Of a stretch of DNA of 64,000 nt, positions 17,804 to 31,900 are shown one piece after another. The position numbers and the translations under genes are program-made. Each line of letters opens with the position of its first letter. Position 1 is the stretch's first letter. The notes below the pieces were generated by a model. The model had not been told where the DNA came from and ran no database searches. It saw only the letters and a program-made list of their open reading frames with translations. This DNA comes from Methyloversatilis sp. (GTDB lineage: Bacteria; Pseudomonadota; Gammaproteobacteria; Burkholderiales; Rhodocyclaceae), in the NCBI GenBank assembly GCA_016791045.1, contig JAEUNO010000031.1, positions 62,001-126,000 of the forward strand, written 5' to 3'.

Positions 17804-18586
17804 ATGCTGAAGGACAAGACCGCACTCGTCACCGGCTCCACCTCGGGCATCGGGCTGGGCATCGCTCACGGACTCGCCGCGCAGGGCGCCAACGTGATCC
17901 TCCACGGCTTCGGCGATCCGGCGGCCATGGCCCGTCTGAAGGACGAACTGGCCGAACGCCACGGTGTTCGGGTCGGCTACGACGGTGCAGACATGCGCCG
18001 GCCCGAAGCGATCGAGGCCATGATGGCCGGGGCGCTGGCGGAATTCGGCTGCATCGACCTGCTGATCAACAATGCGGGCATCCAGCATGTGGCGCCGGTG
18101 GACGAATTTCCGGTCGAACAGTGGGAGGCCATCCTCGCGATCAACCTGACAGCCGTCTTCCACACCACGCGGCTCGCGCTGCCGGCCATGAAGCGCCGGG
18201 GCTTCGGCCGCATCGTCAATATCGCCTCCGCCCATGCGCTGGTGGCGAGTCCCTACAAATCGGCCTATGTCGCTGCGAAGCACGGCGTGGCCGGGCTCAC
18301 CAAGTCGGTGGCGCTCGAAGTGGCCGAAGCGGGTATCACGGTCAACGCAGTCGCCCCGGGTTACGTGCGGACCCCGCTGATCGACGCGCAGATCCCGGAC
18401 ACCGCCAGGGCACGCGGCATCACGGCCGAGGCCGTCGTCCGCGACGTGCTGCTGGCCGCACAGCCGACCAGGAAGTTCGTGACGGTCGAGCAGGTGGCTG
18501 CGCTGACGTGCTTCCTGTGCAGCGACGACGCCGCCTCGATCACCGGCGCTGTGTTGCCGGTGGATGGCGGCTGGACTGCGCACTGA
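17804..18586 (+). CDS. bdhA: 3-hydroxybutyrate dehydrogenase (SDR family)
   Basis: A 260-residue short-chain dehydrogenase, predicted to interconvert D-3-hydroxybutyrate and acetoacetate with NAD(H), a step in polyhydroxybutyrate turnover. Motifs: VTGSTSGIGLGIAHGLA (residues 9-25), LLINNAGIQHVAPVDEFP, active-site serine in VNIASAHALVASPYKSAYVA and the Y-x-x-x-K pair in SAYVAAKHG, with VAPGYVRTPLI after it. The C terminus DDAASITGAVLPVDGGWTAH is typical of this subgroup. The start at 17804 gives MLKDKTALVTGS; five codons upstream are open but unlikely. No phaC or other PHB gene is adjacent. Confidence 0.9.
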   Translation: MLKDKTALVTGSTSGIGLGIAHGLAAQGANVILHGFGDPAAMARLKDELAERHGVRVGYDGADMRRPEAIEAMMAGALAEFGCIDLLINNAGIQHVAPVDEFPVEQWEAILAINLTAVFHTTRLALPAMKRRGFGRIVNIASAHALVASPYKSAYVAAKHGVAGLTKSVALEVAEAGITVNAVAPGYVRTPLIDAQIPDTARARGITAEAVVRDVLLAAQPTRKFVTVEQVAALTCFLCSDDAASITGAVLPVDGGWTAH

Positions 18587-18600
18587 GCGCTCGGTACAGG

Positions 18601-18646
18601 CGTTGCTCTGGTGACGCTGCCGTGCGACAGCGTCACCAGAGCAACG
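18601..18646. terminator. Long perfect hairpin between convergent genes
   Basis: Perfect 19-base arms (18601-18619 and 18628-18646) with an 8-base loop, lying 14 bases after bdhA and 42 bases from the end of the convergent PEP-CTERM gene. There is no T-run on either side, so it may be a bidirectional transcription barrier or an mRNA-stabilising stem rather than a classical terminator. Confidence 0.55.
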
Positions 18647-18688
18647 CGAAATGCAAACCCGGCCTGTGTGCCGCGTCCCGGTTTGGCG

Positions 18689-19684
18689 CTAACTCATGCG
18701 TAAGGCGGGCCGCGACCGCGTGCGCCACGTGCCGGTACCCCACAGCGTCATCAATCCCGCCAGCAGCATGGCCCAGGTGCCCGGCTCCGGGATCGGCGCC
18801 GTGACGGCCGGGTTGGTCAGCAGGCCGGCGTCGCCCGACAGCGCATACCCCTGCGGCAGCAGGATGCTCAGCGTGCCGGTATTGAAGCCATCGACCGCGC
18901 CCCACGACTGGCTGTAATCGAGCGGTCCGCTGACCGGAATCAGCGGCTCGGGTGACACCTGGGTGAACAGATTGGCGATGAGCTGGAAGTTCTGGCCCGG
19001 AAGCAGGCTCATGGTCAGCCGCAGTTCGCCCGCCAGATTGTCCATGTCCTGGCTGCCGACCGCATAGCTCGCGCCACCGAAATCCTCGACCACCTGCACG
19101 AAGCCCGGCTCGAAGTAGCGCTTGACGGTGCTGCCGGACACATTGACCGCCGCGGCGTCGAGCAGGTCGGTGCGGAAATCCATCGCTGCAGCGTATTCGA
19201 CATTGGTGAATGCCACCGTCGAAGAGGGCAGGGCGACGGTCAGCGATGCGCCCAGCAGGTGGAAAACATTGCCGCTGTAGGTGTGAAATGCGCCATCGAA
19301 GTTGAACACGAAGGTCACATCGACCGCTCCGCCCGCCACATCGCCGACCACCGCCGCGGTGGCCTGCACCTGGCCGAGGGCATTGCCGATCAGGGCATCC
19401 GGAATACCCGCCACGCCGCGCGAATCGACTTCACTGAAAACGCGGATGACACCGTCGCCGTCGTTGGCCTCTGATTTCGACACGATGGTGACGCCACCCG
19501 CGGACACGAAGGGCGTGCCGTCAAGATTGAGCGACTGCAGACCGCTGCCGAGTACCGTCTGCACCGTACCGGGCGCCGTATCCGGGCCGCGCTGCACCAG
19601 CGTTGCGGCACCGGCGGAAATCGGGAAGACAGCCAGCGCGATCAGCAGGCGGGTCAGATGCATGGATGAACGTCGGGATGCCAT
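18689..19684 (-). CDS. PEP-CTERM sorting domain protein
   Basis: A 331-residue exported protein with a signal peptide (LTRLLIALAVFPISAGAATL) and a C-terminal exosortase signal: IPEPGTWAMLLAGLMTLWGTG, then a basic tail RTRSRPALRMS. Family knowledge: an exosortase (EpsH/XrtA type) cleaves such proteins, usually in species making extracellular polysaccharide. The body is beta-rich with no recognised catalytic domain. The start at 19684 has AGGAG 8 bases upstream; the open frame continues 112 codons further without support. A sigma-54 promoter match precedes it. No exosortase gene is in the window. Confidence 0.85.
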   Translation of the reverse strand: MASRRSSMHLTRLLIALAVFPISAGAATLVQRGPDTAPGTVQTVLGSGLQSLNLDGTPFVSAGGVTIVSKSEANDGDGVIRVFSEVDSRGVAGIPDALIGNALGQVQATAAVVGDVAGGAVDVTFVFNFDGAFHTYSGNVFHLLGASLTVALPSSTVAFTNVEYAAAMDFRTDLLDAAAVNVSGSTVKRYFEPGFVQVVEDFGGASYAVGSQDMDNLAGELRLTMSLLPGQNFQLIANLFTQVSPEPLIPVSGPLDYSQSWGAVDGFNTGTLSILLPQGYALSGDAGLLTNPAVTAPIPEPGTWAMLLAGLMTLWGTGTWRTRSRPALRMS

Positions 19685-19772
19685 TGGAAAGCTCCTGTTG
19701 TGTGATCGATGCGGGTGGCACAACCCGGCTTTCGGGCACGAGCCGGATGTCTGCGGGCGATGGGCGCCCTGC

Positions 19773-19788
19773 AGCAAAATGTGCGCCA
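19773..19788 (-). promoter_or_regulatory. Predicted sigma-54 (RpoN) promoter of the PEP-CTERM gene
   Basis: Minus-strand TGGCGCACATTTTGCT matches the -24/-12 consensus TGGCACG-N4-TTGCW with correct GG to GC spacing and two mismatches in the -24 block. Expected start is near 19762, giving a leader of about 78 bases. PEP-CTERM genes in several genomes are known to be RpoN-dependent with the PrsK/PrsR pair. Confidence 0.65.
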
Positions 19789-20052
19789 GGCGTGATAGTC
19801 CGCCTTGGTTTTCAAAGCTTTGCGTGCGAGGGAATTTGTAATGCCCTCGAGCAGACTGCCCGCTGTAAAGCGACCCGACACCCTTGCACTCGCCGGCGCG
19901 GCCCGGTCCGTGCCGGGTACTTCCATGGAAAGGTCGTCGGCCAGCCGTATCCGGAAAAAATCGAAAACTGCCAGCTTCCCGGCCGATTTCGGGTTGCGTA
20001 CCGGCGTCGTCGCGGTGCAAGCTAGGTGACCTGTCAAATCATTACGTGTCAC
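19789..20052. other. Upstream region of the HD-GYP/kinase locus
   Basis: Part of a 368-base divergent intergenic region (19685-20052). Apart from the sigma-54 site, no gene, hairpin or strong promoter was recognised. Confidence 0.4.
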
Positions 20053-24445
<4,393 letters not shown>

Positions 24446-24543
24446 GTGGCAAGTTTCCGGAAACGCGGCACACTGTGACCTGTCCAACGTAAGATTTTGT
24501 AAGTCACCTTTCTCCTCACCGCCAGCGAACTGCCCGATCCGAA

Positions 24544-25527
24544 ATGCGCCTTCGCGTAGTGTCTCGATCCATCATGTTGCTGGCGGTCTGCCTGGCACTC
24601 GCCGCGTGCAGCGACCCGCCGCAGCTGCCGCTGCGGGTCGGCCTGAACCCCTGGCTGGGTTACGACACGCTTGTTCTGGCGCGGGAGCGTGGCCTGACCG
24701 ATCCAGCAAAGCTGCGCGTCGTCGAACTCGAATCAAGCAGCGAAAGTGCGCGGCAGCTGCGCAACGGGCTGCTGGAAGCAGCCGGCCTGACACTGGCCGA
24801 AGCGATCGAACTGGCAAGTTCGGGCGTTGACGTCAAGGTGGTGGCCATCCTCAGCCTGTCGAAAGGGGCCGACGCCGTCGTCGCGCAGCCCGGCTTTGCG
24901 AATGCTGCGTCACTGAAAGGTGCGCGCATCGGCATGGAAAACGGCGCGCTGGCCGATGTCATGCTGCAGCGCCTGCTCGAAGCAGGTGCGCTGCAGCGTG
25001 ATGCGCTGGCACTGTCGCGGCTGCCGGTGGTGGAGCACGAAGCCGCGCTGACGCGGGGACGCGTCGATGCGGTCATCACCTTCGAACCCGTCCTGTCCAC
25101 CCTGGTGGCGGCTGGCTACCGTGTGCTGCTCGACAGCGCCAGCATGCCGGGCGAGGTGGTCGACGTGCTGGTGGTCCGCAGCGACGCGCTGAATGCACGG
25201 CCAGCCCAGGTACGTGCGCTGCTGCGTGCCTTCGAGGACGGCCGGCTGGCGCTGCTGGCGCAGCCGGAGGCGGCGGCGCGCACGCTGGCCGCCGGCACCG
25301 ATCTGGACACCGCGTCCTACCTCCATGCGCTCGAAAGTGTGCGCCTGCTGACGCTGGAAGACAGTGCGGCACTGTTCGACACGGTGCCCGACGCCCGCGT
25401 GCTGGCGCTCGGACAACTGGTGAGCGACCTGAAGGCCAGTCAGCGCATCATGGCCGAACCCGACTGGACGAAGCTGTTCGACGGCCGCGTTGCGGCGGAT
25501 GTGCTGGCTGCGGAGAAGCGGCCATGA
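24544..25527 (+). CDS. Lipoprotein solute-binding protein, NMT1/SsuA-like
   Basis: A 327-residue periplasmic binding protein of the NMT1/SsuA type, anchored as a lipoprotein: signal with lipobox LALAAC (cysteine near residue 22). The body reads LRVGLNPWLGYDTLVLARER, then KGADAVVAQPGFANAASLKG and RGRVDAVITFEP. Such proteins normally deliver sulfonates, taurine or thiamine precursors to an ABC transporter, but no permease or ATPase is nearby. Instead its stop overlaps the start of a membrane histidine kinase (ATGA), which points to a ligand-sensing role. Ligand unknown. Confidence 0.85.
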   Translation: MRLRVVSRSIMLLAVCLALAACSDPPQLPLRVGLNPWLGYDTLVLARERGLTDPAKLRVVELESSSESARQLRNGLLEAAGLTLAEAIELASSGVDVKVVAILSLSKGADAVVAQPGFANAASLKGARIGMENGALADVMLQRLLEAGALQRDALALSRLPVVEHEAALTRGRVDAVITFEPVLSTLVAAGYRVLLDSASMPGEVVDVLVVRSDALNARPAQVRALLRAFEDGRLALLAQPEAAARTLAAGTDLDTASYLHALESVRLLTLEDSAALFDTVPDARVLALGQLVSDLKASQRIMAEPDWTKLFDGRVAADVLAAEKRP

Positions 25528-28500
25528 CCCTGCGTCGGTTGATGAGCCTGCCTGCCCGCACGCTGGTGCCGGCGCTGATCACGGTGGTGGCGCTGATGAT
25601 GGTCGGCTTCGACCACATGTTGCAGCGGGCCGACTACCGCTTGCGGGTGGAACAGGAACAGAAGCAGCTTCTGGTCGAGCGGCTGGGCATCGAACAATCG
25701 AATCTCGATCAGCTCATCCTGCAGAACCGGCCTTTGCAGCTGCGCCGTGCCGTGGCCGAACTGGCCTTGCGCCCCCATGTCACGCACGCCTACCTGACCG
25801 CGCCCGGTGGCCGCATCGTCGGCTCGCTGGTGCGCGCCGACCTCGGGCAATCGCTGCCCGACATTCTGGCCGCCGATACGCGGGGCGGCGCGGTGCTGCT
25901 GGATGCAGCGCGCGCGCCCGACAACTCGCTGCGTGTCGAGGTGGATGCGTCACGCGCGGCGTTGACCGGCCTGATGGCGCTTGAAGGGGGCCATCAGCTG
26001 TGGGTGCGTTCCGACCTGATTCAGCCGTTCAGCGAGCGACTGCATGCCAGCCGGATCGAGCTGTCGCGACATGCGGCGCTGATCCTGTGCTGGTCGCTGT
26101 TGCTGTCGCTGTTCCTGCACCTGATCTGGTTTCGCCGTGCGGAGCAACTGACCAATGCGGCGCGGGCGCTGGGACAGGGCCGGCTCGATACCCGTGTCGA
26201 TCTCGGCGGGCGCGACGAACTCGCCGAGATCGGGCGTGCATTCAATGACATGGCGGTGCGGCTGCAGGCGCAGCACGCTGCGTTGCTGGACAGCGAACGG
26301 CAGTTCCGCGCGATGTTCGAGCAGGCGGGCGTGGGTGTGGCACGTATCGACAGCCGGCTCGGCCACTTCATGTCCGTCAACAAGAAATACAGTGAAATCC
26401 TGGGCTACGACGACGCCGACATGCGCCGCCTCGATTTCATGCACCTCACGCATCCGGAGGATCTGCCCGGTCAACTAGCGTTGCTCGAAGCGCTCAAGCG
26501 GGGCGATATCCGGGAGTTCTCGATCGAAAAGCGGGCGTTCCACAAGGATGGCCGAGTCATCTGGGTCGCGCTGAGCGTGTCGCCGCTGTGGGCGCCCGGC
26601 ACCGAGCCCGACTATCACCTGGCGGTCATCCAGGACATCACGGCGCGGCACGAGGCGGAACAGGCGCTCAAGCTCGAGCGGAACCGCCTGAGCGCGGCGG
26701 AGCGCATCGCCGGCCTGGGCAGTTGGGAGTTTCACGCCACCACGGGCAGTGGCTGGTGGTCGGAACAGATGTTCGCGTTTTTCGGCCTCGATCCGGCCGG
26801 CGGGGCGCCCGAGCCCGAACACTTCCTGAAGCTGCTGCACCCGGAGGACCGCGAACGGGTGGCGGGCGTGCTCGGTCTGCTCGCACAGGGCGCGACCGAC
26901 GTGCCGCTTCACGTCTATCGCACCTCGCCTGACGCAGGTCCTGTGCGCCACCTCCGGCCCAGCATGCACTGTGTGACCGACGATGCCGGAAAGGTGGTCA
27001 AGTACGCCGGAACGCTGCTTGACGTGACCGAGGTGACCGAAGCCGCGCTTGCATTGCGCGGCTCGGAGGAGCGGCTGCGCGCCACGCTCGAACAGGCTCC
27101 CAACGTGGCCGTGCAGTGGTTCGACGCAGCGGGGCGCGTGCTGTACTGGAACGGCGGGTCCACCCGTCTGTACGGCTGGCTGCCGGACGAGGCGATCGGG
27201 CGCAGCGTCGAAACGCTCATGCATACCCCCGAGGAAGCCGATCTGTTTCGCAGCTCGCTGGTGCAGATTGCGCGCACCGGACAGTCCATCGGACCTTCGG
27301 AGTATCTGGTCAAGCACCGCGACGGCTCTCCGCGCTGGATCGAAGCGACGCTGTTCAGCATCCCCGGGCTGGACGAGGCGCCGATCCTCGTCTGCATGGA
27401 CGTCGACATCACGGCGCGCCGGAATGCCGAGCGTACGGTCGAGCAGGAACGTACCCACCTGCGGACGCTGTTTGCCACGCTGCCCGACCTGGTGTGGCTC
27501 AAATCTCCGGAGGGCGTCTATCTGTCGTGCAACCGCCAGTTCGAACGGCTGTGCTGCCTGACCGAAGCCGAACTGCTCGGCCGGACCGATTACGAACTGT
27601 TCAGCAAGGAAGAAGCCGACCAATTCCGCAGCCATGACGAACGTGCGATGCGTACCGGCCAGAACAGCATCAACGAAGAATGGGTGACGATGCGGGACAC
27701 CGGCGAGCGGATGCTGCTGCAAACCATCAAGACGCCGATGCGGGACGCCGGAGGCAAGCTGGTCGGCGTGCTCGGCATCGCACGCGACATCACCGAGTTT
27801 CGCGAGACGCAGGACAGCCTGCGCGAGCTCAACCGTGACCTCGAACAGCGCGTCGCCGACCGCACGCAGGCGCTGTCGGATGCGATGAAGGAGCTGGAGT
27901 CCTTCTCGTACGCCGTGTCGCATGACCTGAAGGCGCCCTTGCGCGGCATCGACGGCTACAGCAAGATTCTGCTCGAGGACTACGGCGACCGCCTCGACGA
28001 ACAGGGCCAGCGCTTCCTGGCCAATATTCGAAACGGCACACGCCAGATGCATGCCCTGATCGAGGATCTGCTGGCCTATTCGCGCATGGAGCGGCGTTCG
28101 CTCGAAGCGAGCCGGGTCGATCTGGGCGAGGTGGTGCGCACGGTGTTGAACCGTCGCAGCGACGAAATCGCAGCGGCGTCGGTACAGATCGTGGGCGAGA
28201 TTCCGCCCATCATCATTCGTGCTGATCATCAGGGAGTCGAAATGGTGCTTCGCAACCTGCTGGACAATGCGTTGAAGTTCAGTCGCGATGCCCATCCGCC
28301 TGTCGTCACGCTGCACGCGGCAGTGCGGGACGGGCGTGCCCATCTGAGCATTCGCGACAACGGCATCGGTTTCGACATGAAGTACCACGAACGGATATTC
28401 GAAATCTTCCAGCGCCTGCACCGCAACGAAGATTTCTCGGGTACCGGTGTCGGGCTTGCACTGGTGCGCAAGGCCATGCAGCGCATGGACGGTCGCGTGT

Positions 28501-28556
28501 GGGCCGAAAGTGCGCCGGGCGAGGGCGCCACCTTCCATCTGGAGTTTCCGGCATGA
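25524..28556 (+). CDS. Membrane PAS sensor histidine kinase
   Basis: A 1010-residue kinase. Two transmembrane helices (about residues 11-28 and 180-197) bracket a periplasmic domain of roughly 150 residues. A HAMP domain (ARALGQGRLDTRVDLGGRDE), about four PAS domains (255-770), HisKA with ESFSYAVSHDLKAPLRGIDG, and a C-terminal HATPase (IRDNGIGFDMKYHERIFEIF, FSGTGVGLALVRKAMQRMDG) follow. The kinase core resembles the phytochrome-like group that pairs with small Rcp1-type regulators, and such a regulator overlaps its stop by ATGA. It overlaps the binding-protein gene upstream in the same way, so the periplasmic domain is a candidate docking site for that lipoprotein. Confidence 0.92.
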   Translation: MTLRRLMSLPARTLVPALITVVALMMVGFDHMLQRADYRLRVEQEQKQLLVERLGIEQSNLDQLILQNRPLQLRRAVAELALRPHVTHAYLTAPGGRIVGSLVRADLGQSLPDILAADTRGGAVLLDAARAPDNSLRVEVDASRAALTGLMALEGGHQLWVRSDLIQPFSERLHASRIELSRHAALILCWSLLLSLFLHLIWFRRAEQLTNAARALGQGRLDTRVDLGGRDELAEIGRAFNDMAVRLQAQHAALLDSERQFRAMFEQAGVGVARIDSRLGHFMSVNKKYSEILGYDDADMRRLDFMHLTHPEDLPGQLALLEALKRGDIREFSIEKRAFHKDGRVIWVALSVSPLWAPGTEPDYHLAVIQDITARHEAEQALKLERNRLSAAERIAGLGSWEFHATTGSGWWSEQMFAFFGLDPAGGAPEPEHFLKLLHPEDRERVAGVLGLLAQGATDVPLHVYRTSPDAGPVRHLRPSMHCVTDDAGKVVKYAGTLLDVTEVTEAALALRGSEERLRATLEQAPNVAVQWFDAAGRVLYWNGGSTRLYGWLPDEAIGRSVETLMHTPEEADLFRSSLVQIARTGQSIGPSEYLVKHRDGSPRWIEATLFSIPGLDEAPILVCMDVDITARRNAERTVEQERTHLRTLFATLPDLVWLKSPEGVYLSCNRQFERLCCLTEAELLGRTDYELFSKEEADQFRSHDERAMRTGQNSINEEWVTMRDTGERMLLQTIKTPMRDAGGKLVGVLGIARDITEFRETQDSLRELNRDLEQRVADRTQALSDAMKELESFSYAVSHDLKAPLRGIDGYSKILLEDYGDRLDEQGQRFLANIRNGTRQMHALIEDLLAYSRMERRSLEASRVDLGEVVRTVLNRRSDEIAAASVQIVGEIPPIIIRADHQGVEMVLRNLLDNALKFSRDAHPPVVTLHAAVRDGRAHLSIRDNGIGFDMKYHERIFEIFQRLHRNEDFSGTGVGLALVRKAMQRMDGRVWAESAPGEGATFHLEFPA

Positions 28557-28996
28557 ATCTCGCCACCCGGCCATCGTCGGCGGCCCCGCCCATCCTGCTG
28601 GTCGAGGACAACCCGGTCGACATCGATCTGACCTGCCGCGCCTTCGCCCGCGACCCGCTGGCCGGACCGGTGCATGTGGCGCGCGACGGCGAAACGGCAC
28701 TCGACTTCATGCAGCGCTGGGACAAGGGCGAGCCGCCGCCCGGGCTGATCCTGCTCGACATCAACCTGCCGGGTGTCAATGGTCTGGAGGTGCTGCGCCA
28801 GTTGAAGCGCCATCCGGTGCATCGCAGCATTCCGGTGGTCATGCTGAGTTCGTCGGCGGAACAGCGTGACCTGCTGGATGCCTATTCGCTGGGCGTCAAT
28901 TCCTACATCGTCAAGCCAGTGGATTTCGATCGTTTCGTCGAAGCGACAGGCCAGATCGGACGTTACTGGTTCGAACTCAACCAGCCGCCGATCTGA
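28553..28996 (+). CDS. Single-domain response regulator (Rcp1/CheY-like)
   Basis: A 147-residue stand-alone receiver. Acidic pocket in ILLVEDNPVDIDLTCRAFAR, phosphoacceptor in LILLDINLPGVNGLEVLRQL and lysine in YIVKPVDFDRF; there is no output domain. The start at 28553 (ATGA overlap with the kinase) is preferred over the in-frame start at 28499. Its stop shares a base with the next start (TGATG). It probably shuttles phosphate from the kinase upstream to the next protein or another target. Confidence 0.92.
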   Translation: MNLATRPSSAAPPILLVEDNPVDIDLTCRAFARDPLAGPVHVARDGETALDFMQRWDKGEPPPGLILLDINLPGVNGLEVLRQLKRHPVHRSIPVVMLSSSAEQRDLLDAYSLGVNSYIVKPVDFDRFVEATGQIGRYWFELNQPPI

Positions 28997-31900
28997 TGCG
29001 CATCCTCTACGCAGAAGATTCGGAATTTGACGCGGATCTGACGCAGCGTGCGCTGCGTGGCAGCGGGCTGGAGATCGAAATCGTGCCGACGCTGAAGGAC
29101 GCGCGCCAGCGTCTCGCCGGGGCGGGCGTCGATCTGCTGCTGACGGACCTCAAGCTGCCCGATGGCAGCGGGCTCGAACTGCTGGCTCACGTCAGGGAGC
29201 ACGCCATGCCGGTCGCGGTGGTCGTGCTGACTGGATCCGGCGACGGCAGTTCGGCGATTGCCGCGCTCAAGGCGGGTGCCGACGACTACCTCATCAAATC
29301 CGACGCTTACCTGGAACGGCTGCCGCGCGTGATTGATGCGGCCTTGCTGCGCCACCGCTCGATGTCGGCCCGATGCGACCGGCCGATCCGCGTGTTGTGT
29401 GCCGAGTCGAGCCCTGATGATGTGGAACGCATGCGCGCTCATCTGCTCAGGTACGCGCCGCAGATCCGGCTGGAAAGCACCGGCGGGCCCGATGCGGTGA
29501 TCAAGCGGCTGCAGGCTGGCTCCGAGGTCGAAGCGAACTTCGACGTCTTGCTGATCGACGCACTGCCTGACGAAACAACCGGGCTCGATCTGGTGAAGCT
29601 GATCCGCAGCGAACGTGGGCTGTCCCTGCCCATCGTCATGCTGGCGGGTCAGGACAGCGAGCAGCTTGCATCCAGCGCCTTGCACCTGGGTGTGGACGAC
29701 TATCTGGTCAAGCATCCCGGCTATCTGTTCGAACTGCCAGCCACGCTGGAAAAAGTCCATCGCCGTGCCGAGTTGGTGCGCGAAAGCGAACGTCTCAACG
29801 CCACCAACCAGCGCATGTCGCAGCTGCTCGCGGCCAGTCCGACCATCGTCTACAGCCTGCGCCTGCAGAACGGCGAGTACCAGTCTTCGTGGGTCAGCGA
29901 GAACGTGACCCGCATCCTTGGTTATACGGTGGCGGAAGTACTGGCGCCCGGTTGGTGGCAGGCCGGTCTGCATGCGCAGGACCGTGATACCGCGCTGGCG
30001 CGCTCCGAAGGTCTCCTGCGGGATGGACACCTCAGCCTCGACTACCGCTTCAAGCGGCGTGACGGCAGCGAAATATGGGTGCGCGACGAGCTGCGCCGGG
30101 TCGGTCAGGGCGGTGATTCGAGCGCTGAATTCGTGGGCTCGTGGACCGACATCAGCACCGACAAGCGCGCCGCACTGATCGGCGAGGCACGTGCCGAAGT
30201 GCTCGATCGCATCGTGGCGGCCGAACCCCTGTCGGACATCCTCCAGGCCATCGCGCTGCGCATGCAGGCGATCGAGCCATCGATGCGCGTGTCGATCCAG
30301 CTGCTGCATGAAGTGAGCGGCCGTCTTGTGAATGGCGCCGCGCCGTCGCTGCCCGAGCGCTATCTGCAGGCGATCGAAGGCGTGCTTCCGGGGCCGGGCA
30401 TGGGCTCCTGCGGCACGTCTGCCTGGTCGGGCGAAACCGTTCTGGTCGAGAATGTCTTCGAGCACCCGTACTGGGCGTCTTATGTCGAGCTGGCACGCCT
30501 GGGCGGCTTCAGTGCCTGCTGGTCGGTGCCATACAAGGACAAGGACGGGCGCGTGCTCGGCACCTTCGCGCTCTATCACGACACACCTTGTCTGCCGGAT
30601 GCCGCCCAGCTGGAGCTGATCAACGATTTCAGCCGCATCACCGGCCTGGCCGTGCAGAAGGTGCGCGCCGCCACCGCACTCAGGCAGGCGGGCGCGGTGT
30701 TCGAAAGCACGCGTGACGGTATTTTCATCACCGATCTCGACGCGCAGATCGTCGCCGTCAATCGCGCGTTCTCAAGCATCAGTGGTTACAGCGAGTTCGA
30801 AGCCATCGGCCAGACGCCGCGCATGCTGCAATCAGGGCGTCACGATGCGTCGTTCTACCAGGCGATGTGGATGGCCGTGCTGGACAGCGGTAACTGGCAG
30901 GGCGAGGTGTGGAACCGGCGCAAGAATGGCGAGCTTTACCAGCAACTGCTCACCATCAGTACGGTTCGCAACGAAGCCGGCAAGCCCAGCCACTACGTTG
31001 CGGTCATGACCGACATCAGCCAGCTCAAGCGCTCCGAAGCCAAGCTCGACTACCTGGCCCACCACGATCCGCTGACCGATCTGCCGAACCGTCTGCTGAT
31101 GCAGTCGCGCATCCAGCATGCGATCGAGCGCGCCGCGCGCAGCCGCTGCCATCTCGCGCTGCTGTTCATCGATCTGGATCGCTTCAAGAACGTCAATGAC
31201 AGTCTGGGTCACCCGGCCGGCGACGAGCTGCTGGCCGCGATTGCGAAGCGGTTGCGCAGCCGTCTGCGCGAGGTTGATACCCTGGCTCGGCTGGGCGGCG
31301 ACGAGTTCGTGCTGCTGATCGAGGAAATGTCGGTACCGGAAGACGCCGCCATCGTCGCGCAGATGCTGATCGACCTGCTGAGTGCGCCGTTCAGCCTCAG
31401 CCAGGGGCGCGAAATCTACATCGGTGCGAGCATCGGCATTTCGGTGTTTCCGGACGACGGTCGCAATGTGACCGAGCTGATCCAGCACTCCGATGTCGCC
31501 ATGTACCAGGCCAAGGAAGCAGGGCGCGGTGCATTCCGCTTCTACACCGAGGCCATGAGCCGCGCCGCGCAGGACCGGCTGCATCTGGACACGCGGTTGC
31601 GCCGCGCGCTGGAGCGCGGCGAATTCACGCTGCACTACCAGCCGCAGGTCGACATGGCCAGCGGCCGGCTGACCGGCGCCGAGGCGCTGGTGCGCTGGAT
31701 CGATCCGGAAGAGGGCGTCATTTCACCGGCGCGATTCATTCCGGTGGCCGAGGAAACCGGTCTGATCGTGCCGATCGGTGAGTGGGTGTTGCGCACGGCC
31801 TGTGCCCAGGTGCGCGCCTGGCGCGACGTCGGCCACGCCCTGACGGTGGCGGTGAACCTGTCGGCGCGCCAACTGCAGCAAGCCGATCTCGCCCAGCGCG

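Noticed and set aside
26475..28700. Long minus-strand open frame (741 codons)
   Set aside because: Antisense to the PAS kinase, whose motifs are all intact on the plus strand; composition is that of a shadow frame.
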